Below, in pieces: positions 56,974 to 64,000 of a DNA stretch of 64,000 bases. Source of the stretch: Mesorhizobium sp. CAU 1732 (GTDB lineage Bacteria; Pseudomonadota; Alphaproteobacteria; Rhizobiales; Rhizobiaceae); NCBI RefSeq assembly GCF_039888675.1, contig NZ_JBDQQR010000001.1, forward strand, positions 682,001-746,000. Reading direction: 5' to 3'. Below the pieces are notes generated by a model, which worked only from the letters and a program-made list of their open reading frames with translations, searched no databases and had not been told where the DNA came from. The first letter of the stretch is position 1, and every line of letters starts with the position of its first letter. The position numbers and the translations under genes are program-made.

Positions 56974-57066
56974 GGGACACCGCGCGGGCGATCTGCGCCA
57001 AGAGACGACAGAGGGCGGAAAACGTCCCGAGAGCAACAGTCAGACGTGTAACCAGGAGGAAATGCA

Positions 57067-58008
57067 ATGTTCAACCGACGCACATTACTGGGCGCTATCG
57101 GCGCCGTCGCGATGTTGGGAACGAGTGTCCCCGCCATGGCCCAGGACACCTATATCGCTCTGATCTCGAAGGGTTTCCAGCATCAGTTCTGGCAGGCCGT
57201 GAAGGCCGGCGCGGACAAGGCGGCAGCCGAGCTTGGCGTCACCGTCACCTTTGAAGGCCCGGACACCGAGGCACAGGTCGATCGCCAGATCGACATGCTG
57301 GCCGCCGCATTGGCCAAGAAGCCGGCCGCGATCGGCTTTGCCGCGCTTGACAGCCAGGCTGCGACCCCTTTGCTCCAGCAGGCCAAGGATGCCGGTATCC
57401 CGATCGTCGCCTTCGACTCCGGCGTCGACAGCGATATTCCGGTGACCACCGCTTCGACTGACAACGTGGCTGCCGCAGCGCTCGCAGCCGACAAGATGGC
57501 CGAGCTCATCGGCGGCGAGGGCAAGATCGCGCTCGTCGTGCATGACCAGACCAGCCGCACCGGCATCGATCGCCGCGACGGCTTCGTGAACCGTATCGCG
57601 GAGAAGTATCCGAACATCGAGGTCGTGTCCGTCCAGTATGGCGCGGGCGATCAGCTCCAGTCTACTGAGATCACCAAGTCGATCCTGCAGGCCAATCCCG
57701 ACCTGAAGGGCATCTTCGGTGCGAATGAGGGCTCGGCGATCGGCGTCGTCAACGGCGCGCGCGAACTGAACCGCCAGCTCGTCATCATCGGCTACGATTC
57801 CGGCACGCAGCAGAAGGCTGCGATCATGGACGGCTCGATGGCCGGCGCGATCACCCAGAACCCCGTCGGCATCGGCTACGAAACCGTCGCTGCCGCCGTG
57901 AAGGCCGCAAAGGGCGAAGCCGTCGAGAAGAACATCGATACCGGCTTCTTCTGGTACGACAAGTCGAACATCGACGACCCGGAGATCGCGGCCGTTCTCT
58001 ACGACTGA
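57067..58008 (+). CDS. Sugar ABC transporter periplasmic substrate-binding protein (RbsB-type)
   Basis: A 313-residue periplasmic binding protein of the RbsB/LacI-fold family. The signal MFNRRTLLGAIGAVAMLGTS has a twin-arginine-like RRTLL and a cut after AMA (AQDTY). Mature features: LISKGFQHQFWQAVKAGADK, IVAFDSGVDSD and IFGANEGSAIGVVNGAREL. An ideal AGGAGG lies 8 nt before the ATG. It is last of the transporter genes, followed by a stable hairpin that may set its high expression relative to the dehydratase. Ligand unknown from sequence alone. Confidence 0.94.
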   Translation: MFNRRTLLGAIGAVAMLGTSVPAMAQDTYIALISKGFQHQFWQAVKAGADKAAAELGVTVTFEGPDTEAQVDRQIDMLAAALAKKPAAIGFAALDSQAATPLLQQAKDAGIPIVAFDSGVDSDIPVTTASTDNVAAAALAADKMAELIGGEGKIALVVHDQTSRTGIDRRDGFVNRIAEKYPNIEVVSVQYGAGDQLQSTEITKSILQANPDLKGIFGANEGSAIGVVNGARELNRQLVIIGYDSGTQQKAAIMDGSMAGAITQNPVGIGYETVAAAVKAAKGEAVEKNIDTGFFWYDKSNIDDPEIAAVLYD

Positions 58009-58024
58009 TCCGTCCGCAGCATCC

Positions 58025-58056
58025 GGTGGCGGCGGCGAAAGCCGCCGTCACCTTTT
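58025..58056 (+). terminator. Intercistronic hairpin after the sugar-binding-protein gene
   Basis: GGTGGCGGCGGC (58025-58036) pairs with GCCGCCGTCACC (58041-58052), 11 of 12 matches, GAAA loop, then TTTT. It lies between the binding protein and the dehydratase. As in many sugar operons it probably stabilises the binding-protein mRNA or reduces read-through to the dehydratase. Confidence 0.7.
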
Positions 58057-58079
58057 CAAGACAGTGCGAGATTCACGCC

Positions 58080-59354
58080 ATGACCCGTATCGTCGATATG
58101 CAGGTGCTCGACCTGCGTTTCCCGACCTCTCTTCAACTCGACGGTTCGGACGCGATGAATCCCGACCCGGACTATTCCGCGGCGTATGTGATCCTCAAGA
58201 CCGACGGCGCACATGAGGGCCACGGCCTGACATTCACCATCGGGCGCGGCAACGAGATCTGCTGTGCCGCGATCGAGGCGATGCGCCATCTCGTGGTCGG
58301 GCTCGACATGGACAAGGTCGCCGGCAACATTGGCGCATTCTGGCGTCACGTGACGTCCGACAGCCAGTTGCGCTGGATTGGGCCCGACAAGGGCGCGATC
58401 CATCTGGCGACCGGCGCGGTCGTCAATGCCGTCTGGGATCTGTGGGCGAAGATTGAGGGCAAGCCGGTCTGGCGTCTCGTTGCCGAGATGAGCCCCGAGG
58501 AATTCGTCCGCTGCATCGATTTTCGCTACCTCACGGACTGCATCACGCCGGATGAGGCGCTCGGCCTGTTGCGGGCAAAAGAGCAAGGCAAGGCCGAGCG
58601 CATCGCGACGCTCCAGCGCGAGGGCTATCCCTGCTACACGACATCGGCCGGCTGGCTCGGCTATGACGACGACAAGCTGCGCCGGCTTTGCCGCGAGGCG
58701 GTCGATGCCGGCTTCAACCACATCAAGATGAAGGTCGGCCGCGACCTCGACGACGACATCCGCCGCCTCACGATCGCACGCGAAACGGTCGGTCCCGACG
58801 TCAATCTCATGATCGATGCCAATCAGGTCTGGGAGGTTTCAGAGGCGATCGATTGGGTCCAGAAACTCGCTTTCGCAAGACCGTGGTTCATCGAGGAGCC
58901 GACCAGTCCCGACGATGTCGAGGGGCATCGCACGATCCGCAAAGGCGTCGCGCCCGTGAAGGTCGCGACCGGCGAGATGTGCCAGAACCGCATCGTCTTC
59001 AAGCAGTTGATCATGCGCGGCGCGATTGATGTCGTGCAGATCGACGCCTGCCGCCTCGGCGGCGTCAACGAAGTTCTCGCCGTCCTGCTGATGGCCGCCA
59101 AATACGGCCTGCCGGTCTGCCCCCATGCCGGCGGCGTCGGCCTCTGCGAATACGTTCAGCATCTCTCGATGATCGACTATGTCTGCGTGTCCGGCACACG
59201 CGAGGGCAGGGTGATCGAATATGTCGACCACCTGCACGAGCATTTCATCGAGCCCTGCGTGATCCGCAACGCCGCCTATATGCCGCCGGCAGCGCCGGGT
59301 TTCTCGATCGAGATGAAACCGGAATCGCGAGAGGCACGGCTGTTTGCGGGGTGA
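58080..59354 (+). CDS. L-fuconate dehydratase (enolase superfamily, FucD-like)
   Basis: A 424-residue enolase-superfamily enzyme dehydrating L-fuconate to 2-keto-3-deoxy-L-fuconate. Catalytic residues are K216 and K218 in NHIKMKVG, metal ligands D246 (LMIDAN), E272 (FIEEP) and E299 (ATGEM), and the general acid/base H349 in CPHAGG. These lie two residues earlier than the K218/K220, D248, E274, E301, H351 I recall for Xanthomonas campestris FucD, so the whole active site is conserved. The ATG at 58080 follows the hairpin. With the SDR and transporter it defines a deoxy-sugar catabolic operon. The lactonase, dehydrogenase and final cleavage enzymes are not in the window. Confidence 0.9.
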   Translation: MTRIVDMQVLDLRFPTSLQLDGSDAMNPDPDYSAAYVILKTDGAHEGHGLTFTIGRGNEICCAAIEAMRHLVVGLDMDKVAGNIGAFWRHVTSDSQLRWIGPDKGAIHLATGAVVNAVWDLWAKIEGKPVWRLVAEMSPEEFVRCIDFRYLTDCITPDEALGLLRAKEQGKAERIATLQREGYPCYTTSAGWLGYDDDKLRRLCREAVDAGFNHIKMKVGRDLDDDIRRLTIARETVGPDVNLMIDANQVWEVSEAIDWVQKLAFARPWFIEEPTSPDDVEGHRTIRKGVAPVKVATGEMCQNRIVFKQLIMRGAIDVVQIDACRLGGVNEVLAVLLMAAKYGLPVCPHAGGVGLCEYVQHLSMIDYVCVSGTREGRVIEYVDHLHEHFIEPCVIRNAAYMPPAAPGFSIEMKPESREARLFAG

Positions 59355-59461
59355 GAGGCATCAACCTAACTCTCGACCAGTGTATGTCGACAGCGTGGCT
59401 GATTAATTACCGGGTAAGGGTTTTTGTGATTTCAGTCATGGGCGGGGTGGCTGGGGTTGGT

Positions 59462-60178
59462 ATGCGTACGCTTATTCTTATCGTTGCAGCTTTCGTGATT
59501 TTCTTCGCGGGATTTATGGCGATGTTTTTCTTCGCGCATTCCAGCGGGGCGATAGTCTATCCAGACCACCTGAATCTGCAGCAATTCGACTGGAACGGCG
59601 TCAGTGCGATTGCGGCGTTTTTCACATTCCTCATCAATATAACGCTGTTGTTGACGGTCGCCGTCGGCTTCAGAAGCGTTCAGGAAGGTCAGGCATCGCG
59701 TACGGCTCAGGTACTCGCATGGGCGGCGGAACAAATGGATGCCGTCAAAAGCGATGAAAAGCGCTTACGAGAGGCGTCTTCCGATTTTCGGTTATGGGGC
59801 AACGAGGAAAAGATTTCTGCGCAGAGGGTAGCAAACGCATATTCGAGAATGTGTTATTACGCGCGGCAATCCTTGATTAATCCTAAGCATCTTCGCAATC
59901 TGTGGGGAATCAATGTATGTCTCTATTGGAAGATACTAGAAGGATACATTCAGGAACAGCGAAAAGAGTTCGGTGAGGCTGCGACCCTGAAGACCGGTGC
60001 GGTTCACCGTGCAGATTTCGAGGCGACAGCCCGGGAGTTCGAACGCCACTTTGATTCGCAGTATCCCGAAATGCTCAAGGCGCGTTACGAATCCCTCGGT
60101 CGTGCCGGTCCCGCTAAGGACAGTGCTCATCCCGAAAGCGCGCCCCCTGCGTCCTCGCCAGCCTTAACACCCCCTTAA
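59462..60178 (+). CDS. Hypothetical membrane protein, AT-richer than neighbours
   Basis: A protein of 238 residues from ATG 59462; the frame also reads from a GTG at 59351 overlapping the dehydratase stop, but that 37-residue leader lacks a hydrophobic logic. Two TM helices (about 2-24 and 45-68: FFTFLINITLLLTVAVGF) precede a long soluble helical domain with EEKISAQRVANAYSRMCYY and LWGINVCLYWKILEGYIQEQ, and a Pro/Ala-rich tail. I do not recognise the family. The base composition and codon use (more A/T in third positions) are unlike the flanking genes, suggesting horizontal origin. Topology resembles DUF4760-like sensor or effector proteins, but this is only a resemblance. Confidence 0.7.
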   Translation: MRTLILIVAAFVIFFAGFMAMFFFAHSSGAIVYPDHLNLQQFDWNGVSAIAAFFTFLINITLLLTVAVGFRSVQEGQASRTAQVLAWAAEQMDAVKSDEKRLREASSDFRLWGNEEKISAQRVANAYSRMCYYARQSLINPKHLRNLWGINVCLYWKILEGYIQEQRKEFGEAATLKTGAVHRADFEATAREFERHFDSQYPEMLKARYESLGRAGPAKDSAHPESAPPASSPALTPP

Positions 60179-60241
60179 ATCGCCGCATTTAGTCTCCATC
60201 GCGACCCCGTTGCCTCAAATCGCAGACGGACCGCGCACGGA

Positions 60242-62431
60242 ATGGCCAGCCGAAATCGAAACGCACGCATAGAGCCGACCTTCGGCGGGTCCTCGGACGA
60301 GGGCCCCGGCTTTTTCGTCAGCGATGACGATCGCGTCATGCCGTCCTCGCGCAAGGCGAGGACCGCTCCGAAACGCAAATCGTCCGGCGGATCGGGCGGT
60401 GGAGGCGGGCGCAAGCCGCCATCCTCAAGGCGTGGAAAGTCGCCGCGCAAACGGCGCGGCTTCTTCGGGCTGATGCGCGGCGCGATCTACTGGACGATGG
60501 TTCTGGGCATCTGGGGCGGCATCGCCGGTGCCGGCATCGTGGTTTACTACGGCGCGCAGATGCCGTCGGCCACCACCTGGGCCATTCCCGACCGTCCGCC
60601 GAACGTGCGGATCGTCTCGGTCAATGGTCAACTCGTCGCCAATCGCGGCATGACCGGCGGTGAGGCCGTCGGGCTGCACGAGATGTCGCCCTACATTCCG
60701 CAGGCGGTGATGGCGATCGAGGATCGTCGCTTCTACTCCCATTTCGGCATCGATCCGATGGGGCTCGGCCGCGCGGTCGTGGGTAACCTCGTCGATCGCC
60801 GTTTCAGTCAGGGCGGTTCGACACTCACCCAGCAGCTTGCCAAGAACCTGTTCCTCAAGCCCGAGCGCACGATCGAGCGCAAGGTGCAGGAGGTCCTGAT
60901 GGCGTTCTGGCTCGAGACTGAATATTCGAAGGACCAGATTCTGGAAATGTACCTGAACCGGGTCTATTTCGGATCAGGAGCCTACGGCGTCGAAGCGGCC
61001 TCGCGGCGCTATTTCGGCAAGTCCGCGCGCGATGTGAGCCTGTCGGAAGCGGCGCTGCTGGCGGGCCTCCTCAAGGCGCCGTCGCGCCTGTCGCCGGCAC
61101 GCGATCCGCAGGCGGCCGAGAGCCGCTCGCAGATCGTGCTGAGGGCGATGCGCGACACCGACATGATCGGCGACAAGGAACTGGCGAGCGCGATGAGCAC
61201 GCCCGCCGTCCGCGCGGCCGCCTACTGGACGGGGTCCGAGCATTATTTCGCCGATCGCATCATGGAGGAACTGCCGCAGCTTATCGGCGAGGTGCGCCAG
61301 GATATCGTCGTCGAAACGACGGTCGATCTCGTCCTTCAGACATTCGCCGAGGCGTCGATCCGTCGCCTGATCGATGACGAGGGCAAGAAGCACAATGTGA
61401 GCCAGGGCGCGCTGGTGTCGATCGACGCGTCGGGCGCCGTGCGCGCGATGGTCGGTGGTTATGACTATGCGACAAGCCAGTTCGACCGCGCCTCCGAGGC
61501 GCGCCGCCAGCCCGGCTCGGCGTTCAAACCTTTCGTCTTCATGGCTGCGCTGGAAAAGGGTCTGTTTCCTGATACGCTGCGCAACGATGCGCCGATCAAG
61601 ATCGGCAAATGGGCACCGCGCAACTATGGCGACAAGTTCTACGGCCAAGTGTCGCTCTCGACAGCGCTTGCGAAGTCTTTGAATTCCGTGGCGGTGCAGC
61701 TTGCCAGCGAGGTCGGGCCTGCTGCGATCGTGGAAGCGGCGTGGCGCATGGGCATCGAATCGAACCTCGAGCCAAACCTGTCGATCGCGCTTGGAACGTC
61801 CGAAGTGACGCCGCTCGAACTGACCGCCGCCTACGTGCCGTTCGCCAATGGCGGGACGCGGCCCGACATCCACTTCGTCAAGCGCGTGACGTCTGCGAAA
61901 GGCGAAATCCTCTACCAGCACCCGTCGAACAATGGCCCGAGGGTCATTCGTCCCGAGATCGTCGGCATGATGAACGCGATGATGGCCGAGACGGTTTCCG
62001 ACGGTACCGCGCGCAGGGCCGCCTTCGGCTGGCCGGCCGCGGGCAAGACGGGAACATCGCAGAATTCACGCGACGCCTGGTTCGTGGGCTACACGGCGAA
62101 CCTGACGACCGGCGTGTGGTTCGGCAACGACGACGGGTCGGCGACCAAGAACATGACGGGCGGCTCCCTGCCTGCGATGGCGTGGAACGAGTTCATGACC
62201 GCAGCCCATGAGGGCGTGCCAGTCGCCAATCTTCCGGGCAACTGGAACGGACGCATCTTCAGCCAGGTCGAGGATATCCTGCGCACCGCCGGCGAAAACG
62301 ATGCCGTGGCTATCCCATCGCAGGGCGGCGGCTACACCGCGTCTATCGACGCGCCGATGCCTCCGGGTGACGTGGGACCACAGGGTGCGCGGCCGATCGG
62401 ATCGATCATGGACGTCATCATGGGCAACTGA
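60242..62431 (+). CDS. Class A penicillin-binding protein (PBP1A-type transglycosylase/transpeptidase)
   Basis: A 729-residue bifunctional peptidoglycan synthase. A basic, Gly/Ser-rich cytoplasmic tail (about 1-75) leads into one TM helix (about 82-104). The glycosyltransferase domain has the catalytic Glu in AIEDRRFYSHFG (E160) and GGSTLTQQLAKNLFL. The transpeptidase has SxxK at S426-x2-K429 (RQPGSAFKP), SxN at S479-L-N481 and KTG at K602-G604. It lacks the OB-fold insert of E. coli PBP1A, making it the shorter rhizobial type. It is 63 bp after the unknown membrane gene. Confidence 0.94.
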   Translation: MASRNRNARIEPTFGGSSDEGPGFFVSDDDRVMPSSRKARTAPKRKSSGGSGGGGGRKPPSSRRGKSPRKRRGFFGLMRGAIYWTMVLGIWGGIAGAGIVVYYGAQMPSATTWAIPDRPPNVRIVSVNGQLVANRGMTGGEAVGLHEMSPYIPQAVMAIEDRRFYSHFGIDPMGLGRAVVGNLVDRRFSQGGSTLTQQLAKNLFLKPERTIERKVQEVLMAFWLETEYSKDQILEMYLNRVYFGSGAYGVEAASRRYFGKSARDVSLSEAALLAGLLKAPSRLSPARDPQAAESRSQIVLRAMRDTDMIGDKELASAMSTPAVRAAAYWTGSEHYFADRIMEELPQLIGEVRQDIVVETTVDLVLQTFAEASIRRLIDDEGKKHNVSQGALVSIDASGAVRAMVGGYDYATSQFDRASEARRQPGSAFKPFVFMAALEKGLFPDTLRNDAPIKIGKWAPRNYGDKFYGQVSLSTALAKSLNSVAVQLASEVGPAAIVEAAWRMGIESNLEPNLSIALGTSEVTPLELTAAYVPFANGGTRPDIHFVKRVTSAKGEILYQHPSNNGPRVIRPEIVGMMNAMMAETVSDGTARRAAFGWPAAGKTGTSQNSRDAWFVGYTANLTTGVWFGNDDGSATKNMTGGSLPAMAWNEFMTAAHEGVPVANLPGNWNGRIFSQVEDILRTAGENDAVAIPSQGGGYTASIDAPMPPGDVGPQGARPIGSIMDVIMGN

Positions 62432-62503
62432 GCGATGGACAGTTCGCCGCTCTCGCCTTCCCCCGCCGCATCCGTTACATAGCGCCCATCAGGAGCGCTC
62501 CCC

Positions 62504-63253
62504 ATGGCCGACACCGAGACACGACCCACATTGGTGCTGACCGGCGCGAGCCGCGGTATCGGCCACGCGACTGTCAAGCGCTTCTCGCGCGAAGGTTGGC
62601 GCGTGATCACCTGTTCGCGGCAGGCTTTCGCGGAGGACTGTCCCTGGCCGGCCGGTCCCGAAGATCACATCAAGGTCGATCTGTCCGATCCCGAGGATGT
62701 CGGTCTCGCGGTTGCCGAAATCCGGCATCGCATCGAGGAAAAGGGCGGCAAGCTGGCGGCCCTCGTCAACAATGCGGCGATTTCGCCGAAGCTGGACGGC
62801 GGCGATCGCATGAACTCGATCGAAACGCCGATGCATGTCTGGCGCGACGTGTTTCAGGTGAATTTCTTCGCCCCGATCATGCTGGCGCGCGGCCTGTTCA
62901 AGGAACTGGCCATGGCCAAGGGTGCGATCGTCAACGTCACCTCGATCGTAGGCAGCCGCGTGCATCCCTTCGCGGGCACAGCCTATGCGACATCGAAGGC
63001 GGCCTTGTCCTCGCTGACGCGCGAGATGGCAGCGGATTTCGGGCCGCACGGCATTCGGGTCAATTCGATAGCGCCCGGCGAAATAGATACGGCGATTCTG
63101 TCGCCGGGCACCGACAAGATCGTCGAGACGATCCCGCTGCGCCGCCTTGGCGCGACGAGCGAAGTTGCCGACATCATCTATTTCCTGTGTTCCAATCAGG
63201 CGTCCTACGTGACCGGCTCCGAAATCCACATCAATGGCGGCCAGCACGTCTGA
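62504..63253 (+). CDS. SDR family oxidoreductase
   Basis: A 249-residue classical short-chain dehydrogenase. NAD(P) motif TGASRGIG (about 13-20), NAG-like NNAAIS, active-site Ser in VNVTSIVGS, YATSKAA (Y-x3-K) and the C-terminal VTGSEIHINGGQ. A basic residue after the second strand (CSRQ) suggests NADP preference. AGGAGC lies 8 nt upstream of the ATG. It is 72 bp after the PBP gene and converges with the PAS-LuxR gene. Substrate unknown; its proximity to a PBP is not informative. Confidence 0.88.
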   Translation: MADTETRPTLVLTGASRGIGHATVKRFSREGWRVITCSRQAFAEDCPWPAGPEDHIKVDLSDPEDVGLAVAEIRHRIEEKGGKLAALVNNAAISPKLDGGDRMNSIETPMHVWRDVFQVNFFAPIMLARGLFKELAMAKGAIVNVTSIVGSRVHPFAGTAYATSKAALSSLTREMAADFGPHGIRVNSIAPGEIDTAILSPGTDKIVETIPLRRLGATSEVADIIYFLCSNQASYVTGSEIHINGGQHV

Positions 63254-63265
63254 ACCACCATCCCT

Positions 63266-63823
63266 TCAATGTGGCATGGAACTCAGATGCGAGAGCAGTT
63301 CCGCCACGTTCGACGCGCCGCATTTCTTGAGCAATCGGGCGCGATAGGCCTCGACCGTTCTGGGTGAAATGGAGAGCGTCCGCGCGATCTCCTTCGACGT
63401 CCGGCCCTCGCCCAGATGCATGACGATCTGGCGCTCGCGCGTCGTCAGGTCCAGAACGTGGCGCGTTTCCGACAGATCGGCGAAGCTCCACACGGCACGG
63501 CGCAGGGGGTCGTCGTCTCGTGTGAGAGAGTGCCCCCGCACGCGGCACCAGAACAGCGATCCGTCCTTGCGCGCCATGATGCGCTCGTCCGAATAGCGGT
63601 TGTCGCGCCTGAGCGGCTCGACACCGACATCCCGGATGCGCACGAATTCTTCGAATGACGGGTAGAGGATCGCGAAGGAGCGATCGACCAGATCCTCGCG
63701 CGCATGGCCGAACATCCGGGCGAATGCGGGATTGCACGCGCGGATGATGCGGCTCTCGGTGACGACGAGGCCGATCGGCGCGCATTCGAAGGCGAGTTCG
63801 TGCAGTTCCGCGGAGGACGACAT
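63266..63823 (-). CDS. PAS-domain LuxR-type transcriptional regulator
   Basis: A 185-residue regulator with an N-terminal PAS domain (about 5-115: ECAPIGLVVTESRIIRACNPAFARMFGH, LFWCRVRGHSLT) and a C-terminal LuxR helix-turn-helix (about 125-182: LTTRERQIVMHLGEGRTSKEIARTLSISPRTVEAYRARLL). It lacks a phosphoacceptor receiver and an autoinducer domain, so it probably senses a small ligand, redox or light via PAS. ATG at 63823. It converges with the SDR (12-nt gap). Targets are unknown. Confidence 0.88.
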   Translation of the reverse strand: MSSSAELHELAFECAPIGLVVTESRIIRACNPAFARMFGHAREDLVDRSFAILYPSFEEFVRIRDVGVEPLRRDNRYSDERIMARKDGSLFWCRVRGHSLTRDDDPLRRAVWSFADLSETRHVLDLTTRERQIVMHLGEGRTSKEIARTLSISPRTVEAYRARLLKKCGASNVAELLSHLSSMPH

Positions 63824-64000
63824 GGTTGCGTATTTCTACGATATTGCGAGTGGAGACGCTCAAATCCGATAATAGCCCCAAGATCAAGCCGTGCCAGTGG
63901 GAGAAGGCCAGTTGGCCTGCGCGGCGGGATCGGGAGGAACGCGAGCTTGGTGTACGCCCCGCATGTGGCGCGCGCCAGCGCATTTCTCCGTTCAGACAGA
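63824..64000. other. Upstream region of the PAS-LuxR gene to the window edge
   Basis: 177 bp with no supported gene; open frames here look like shadows. It should contain the promoter of the PAS-LuxR gene. Too little is visible to say what lies beyond. Confidence 0.4.

Overview
The window is 64 kb of a high-GC alphaproteobacterial chromosome. Its protein sequences and gene order point to the Hyphomicrobiales (Rhizobiales), most likely a Phyllobacteriaceae/Mesorhizobium-like organism. The strongest pointers are the runs glnD-mutS-malic enzyme-olsB-histidine kinase and lptC-lptA-lptB-rpoN-hpf-ptsN, which match the order I recall from Sinorhizobium, the long HPF, the DUF1150/Hsp20 pair, and two copies of a RIME-like palindromic repeat. 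It is almost entirely core chromosome, densely packed with short gaps. I saw no tRNA, rRNA, CRISPR array, insertion sequence or prophage.

Layout. 1-13.6 kb: partial glnD (running off the left edge), a membrane CSS-EAL c-di-GMP phosphodiesterase, mutS, divergent malic enzyme, an EEP-family hydrolase, olsB (ornithine lipids) and a hybrid sensor kinase. 13.7-21.1 kb, minus strand: AcuI-like reductase, lspA, two RNA methyltransferases with 4-nt overlaps, a secreted metallophosphoesterase, an ornithine cyclodeaminase homologue, LapA, ihfB and sppA. 21.4-26.6 kb, plus strand: the lipopolysaccharide export genes lptC/A/B, then rpoN, hpf and ptsN. 26.6-36.7 kb: hsp20-DUF1150 with a heat-shock-type promoter, nucleoside hydrolase, ribokinase, Ada-like methyltransferase, DUF2244, nth, DUF2214, an EI24 protein, a small lipoprotein with an unknown partner, a PfkB kinase annotated as adenosine kinase, a TRIC channel and an acetyltransferase. 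36.7-44.4 kb: grpE and hrcA (minus), rph, a VOC protein, rdgB, hemW (plus), two Rnk-type proteins (minus), rsmI and yraN. 44.5-52.7 kb: a Tat-exported cyclase-family protein, a GMC oxidoreductase abutting a convergent cytochrome P450, gyrB, and an exported phytase-like protein. 52.8-59.4 kb: an accessory sugar island with an IclR regulator, SDR, ABC importer (ATPase, permease, binding protein) and L-fuconate dehydratase. 59.4-64 kb: an AT-richer membrane protein of unknown function, a class A penicillin-binding protein, an SDR and a PAS-LuxR regulator.

How genes work together. glnD, ptsN and rpoN point to nitrogen and phosphotransfer control. hrcA, grpE, hsp20 and hpf form a stress and proteostasis set; hsp20 and grpE share a CTTGAW-N17-CNATATC promoter architecture. 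lptABC, lspA, sppA, olsB and the PBP serve the envelope. The IclR/SDR/ABC/FucD island reads as uptake and non-phosphorylative oxidation of a 6-deoxy sugar such as L-fucose, with the dehydratase active-site residues intact.

I found no clearly undescribed multi-gene system. The best unexplained items are the AT-rich membrane gene at 59.5 kb, the lipoprotein/unknown pair at 33.3-34.1 kb, the CSS-EAL gene between glnD and mutS, and several unassigned palindromes in regulatory gaps.
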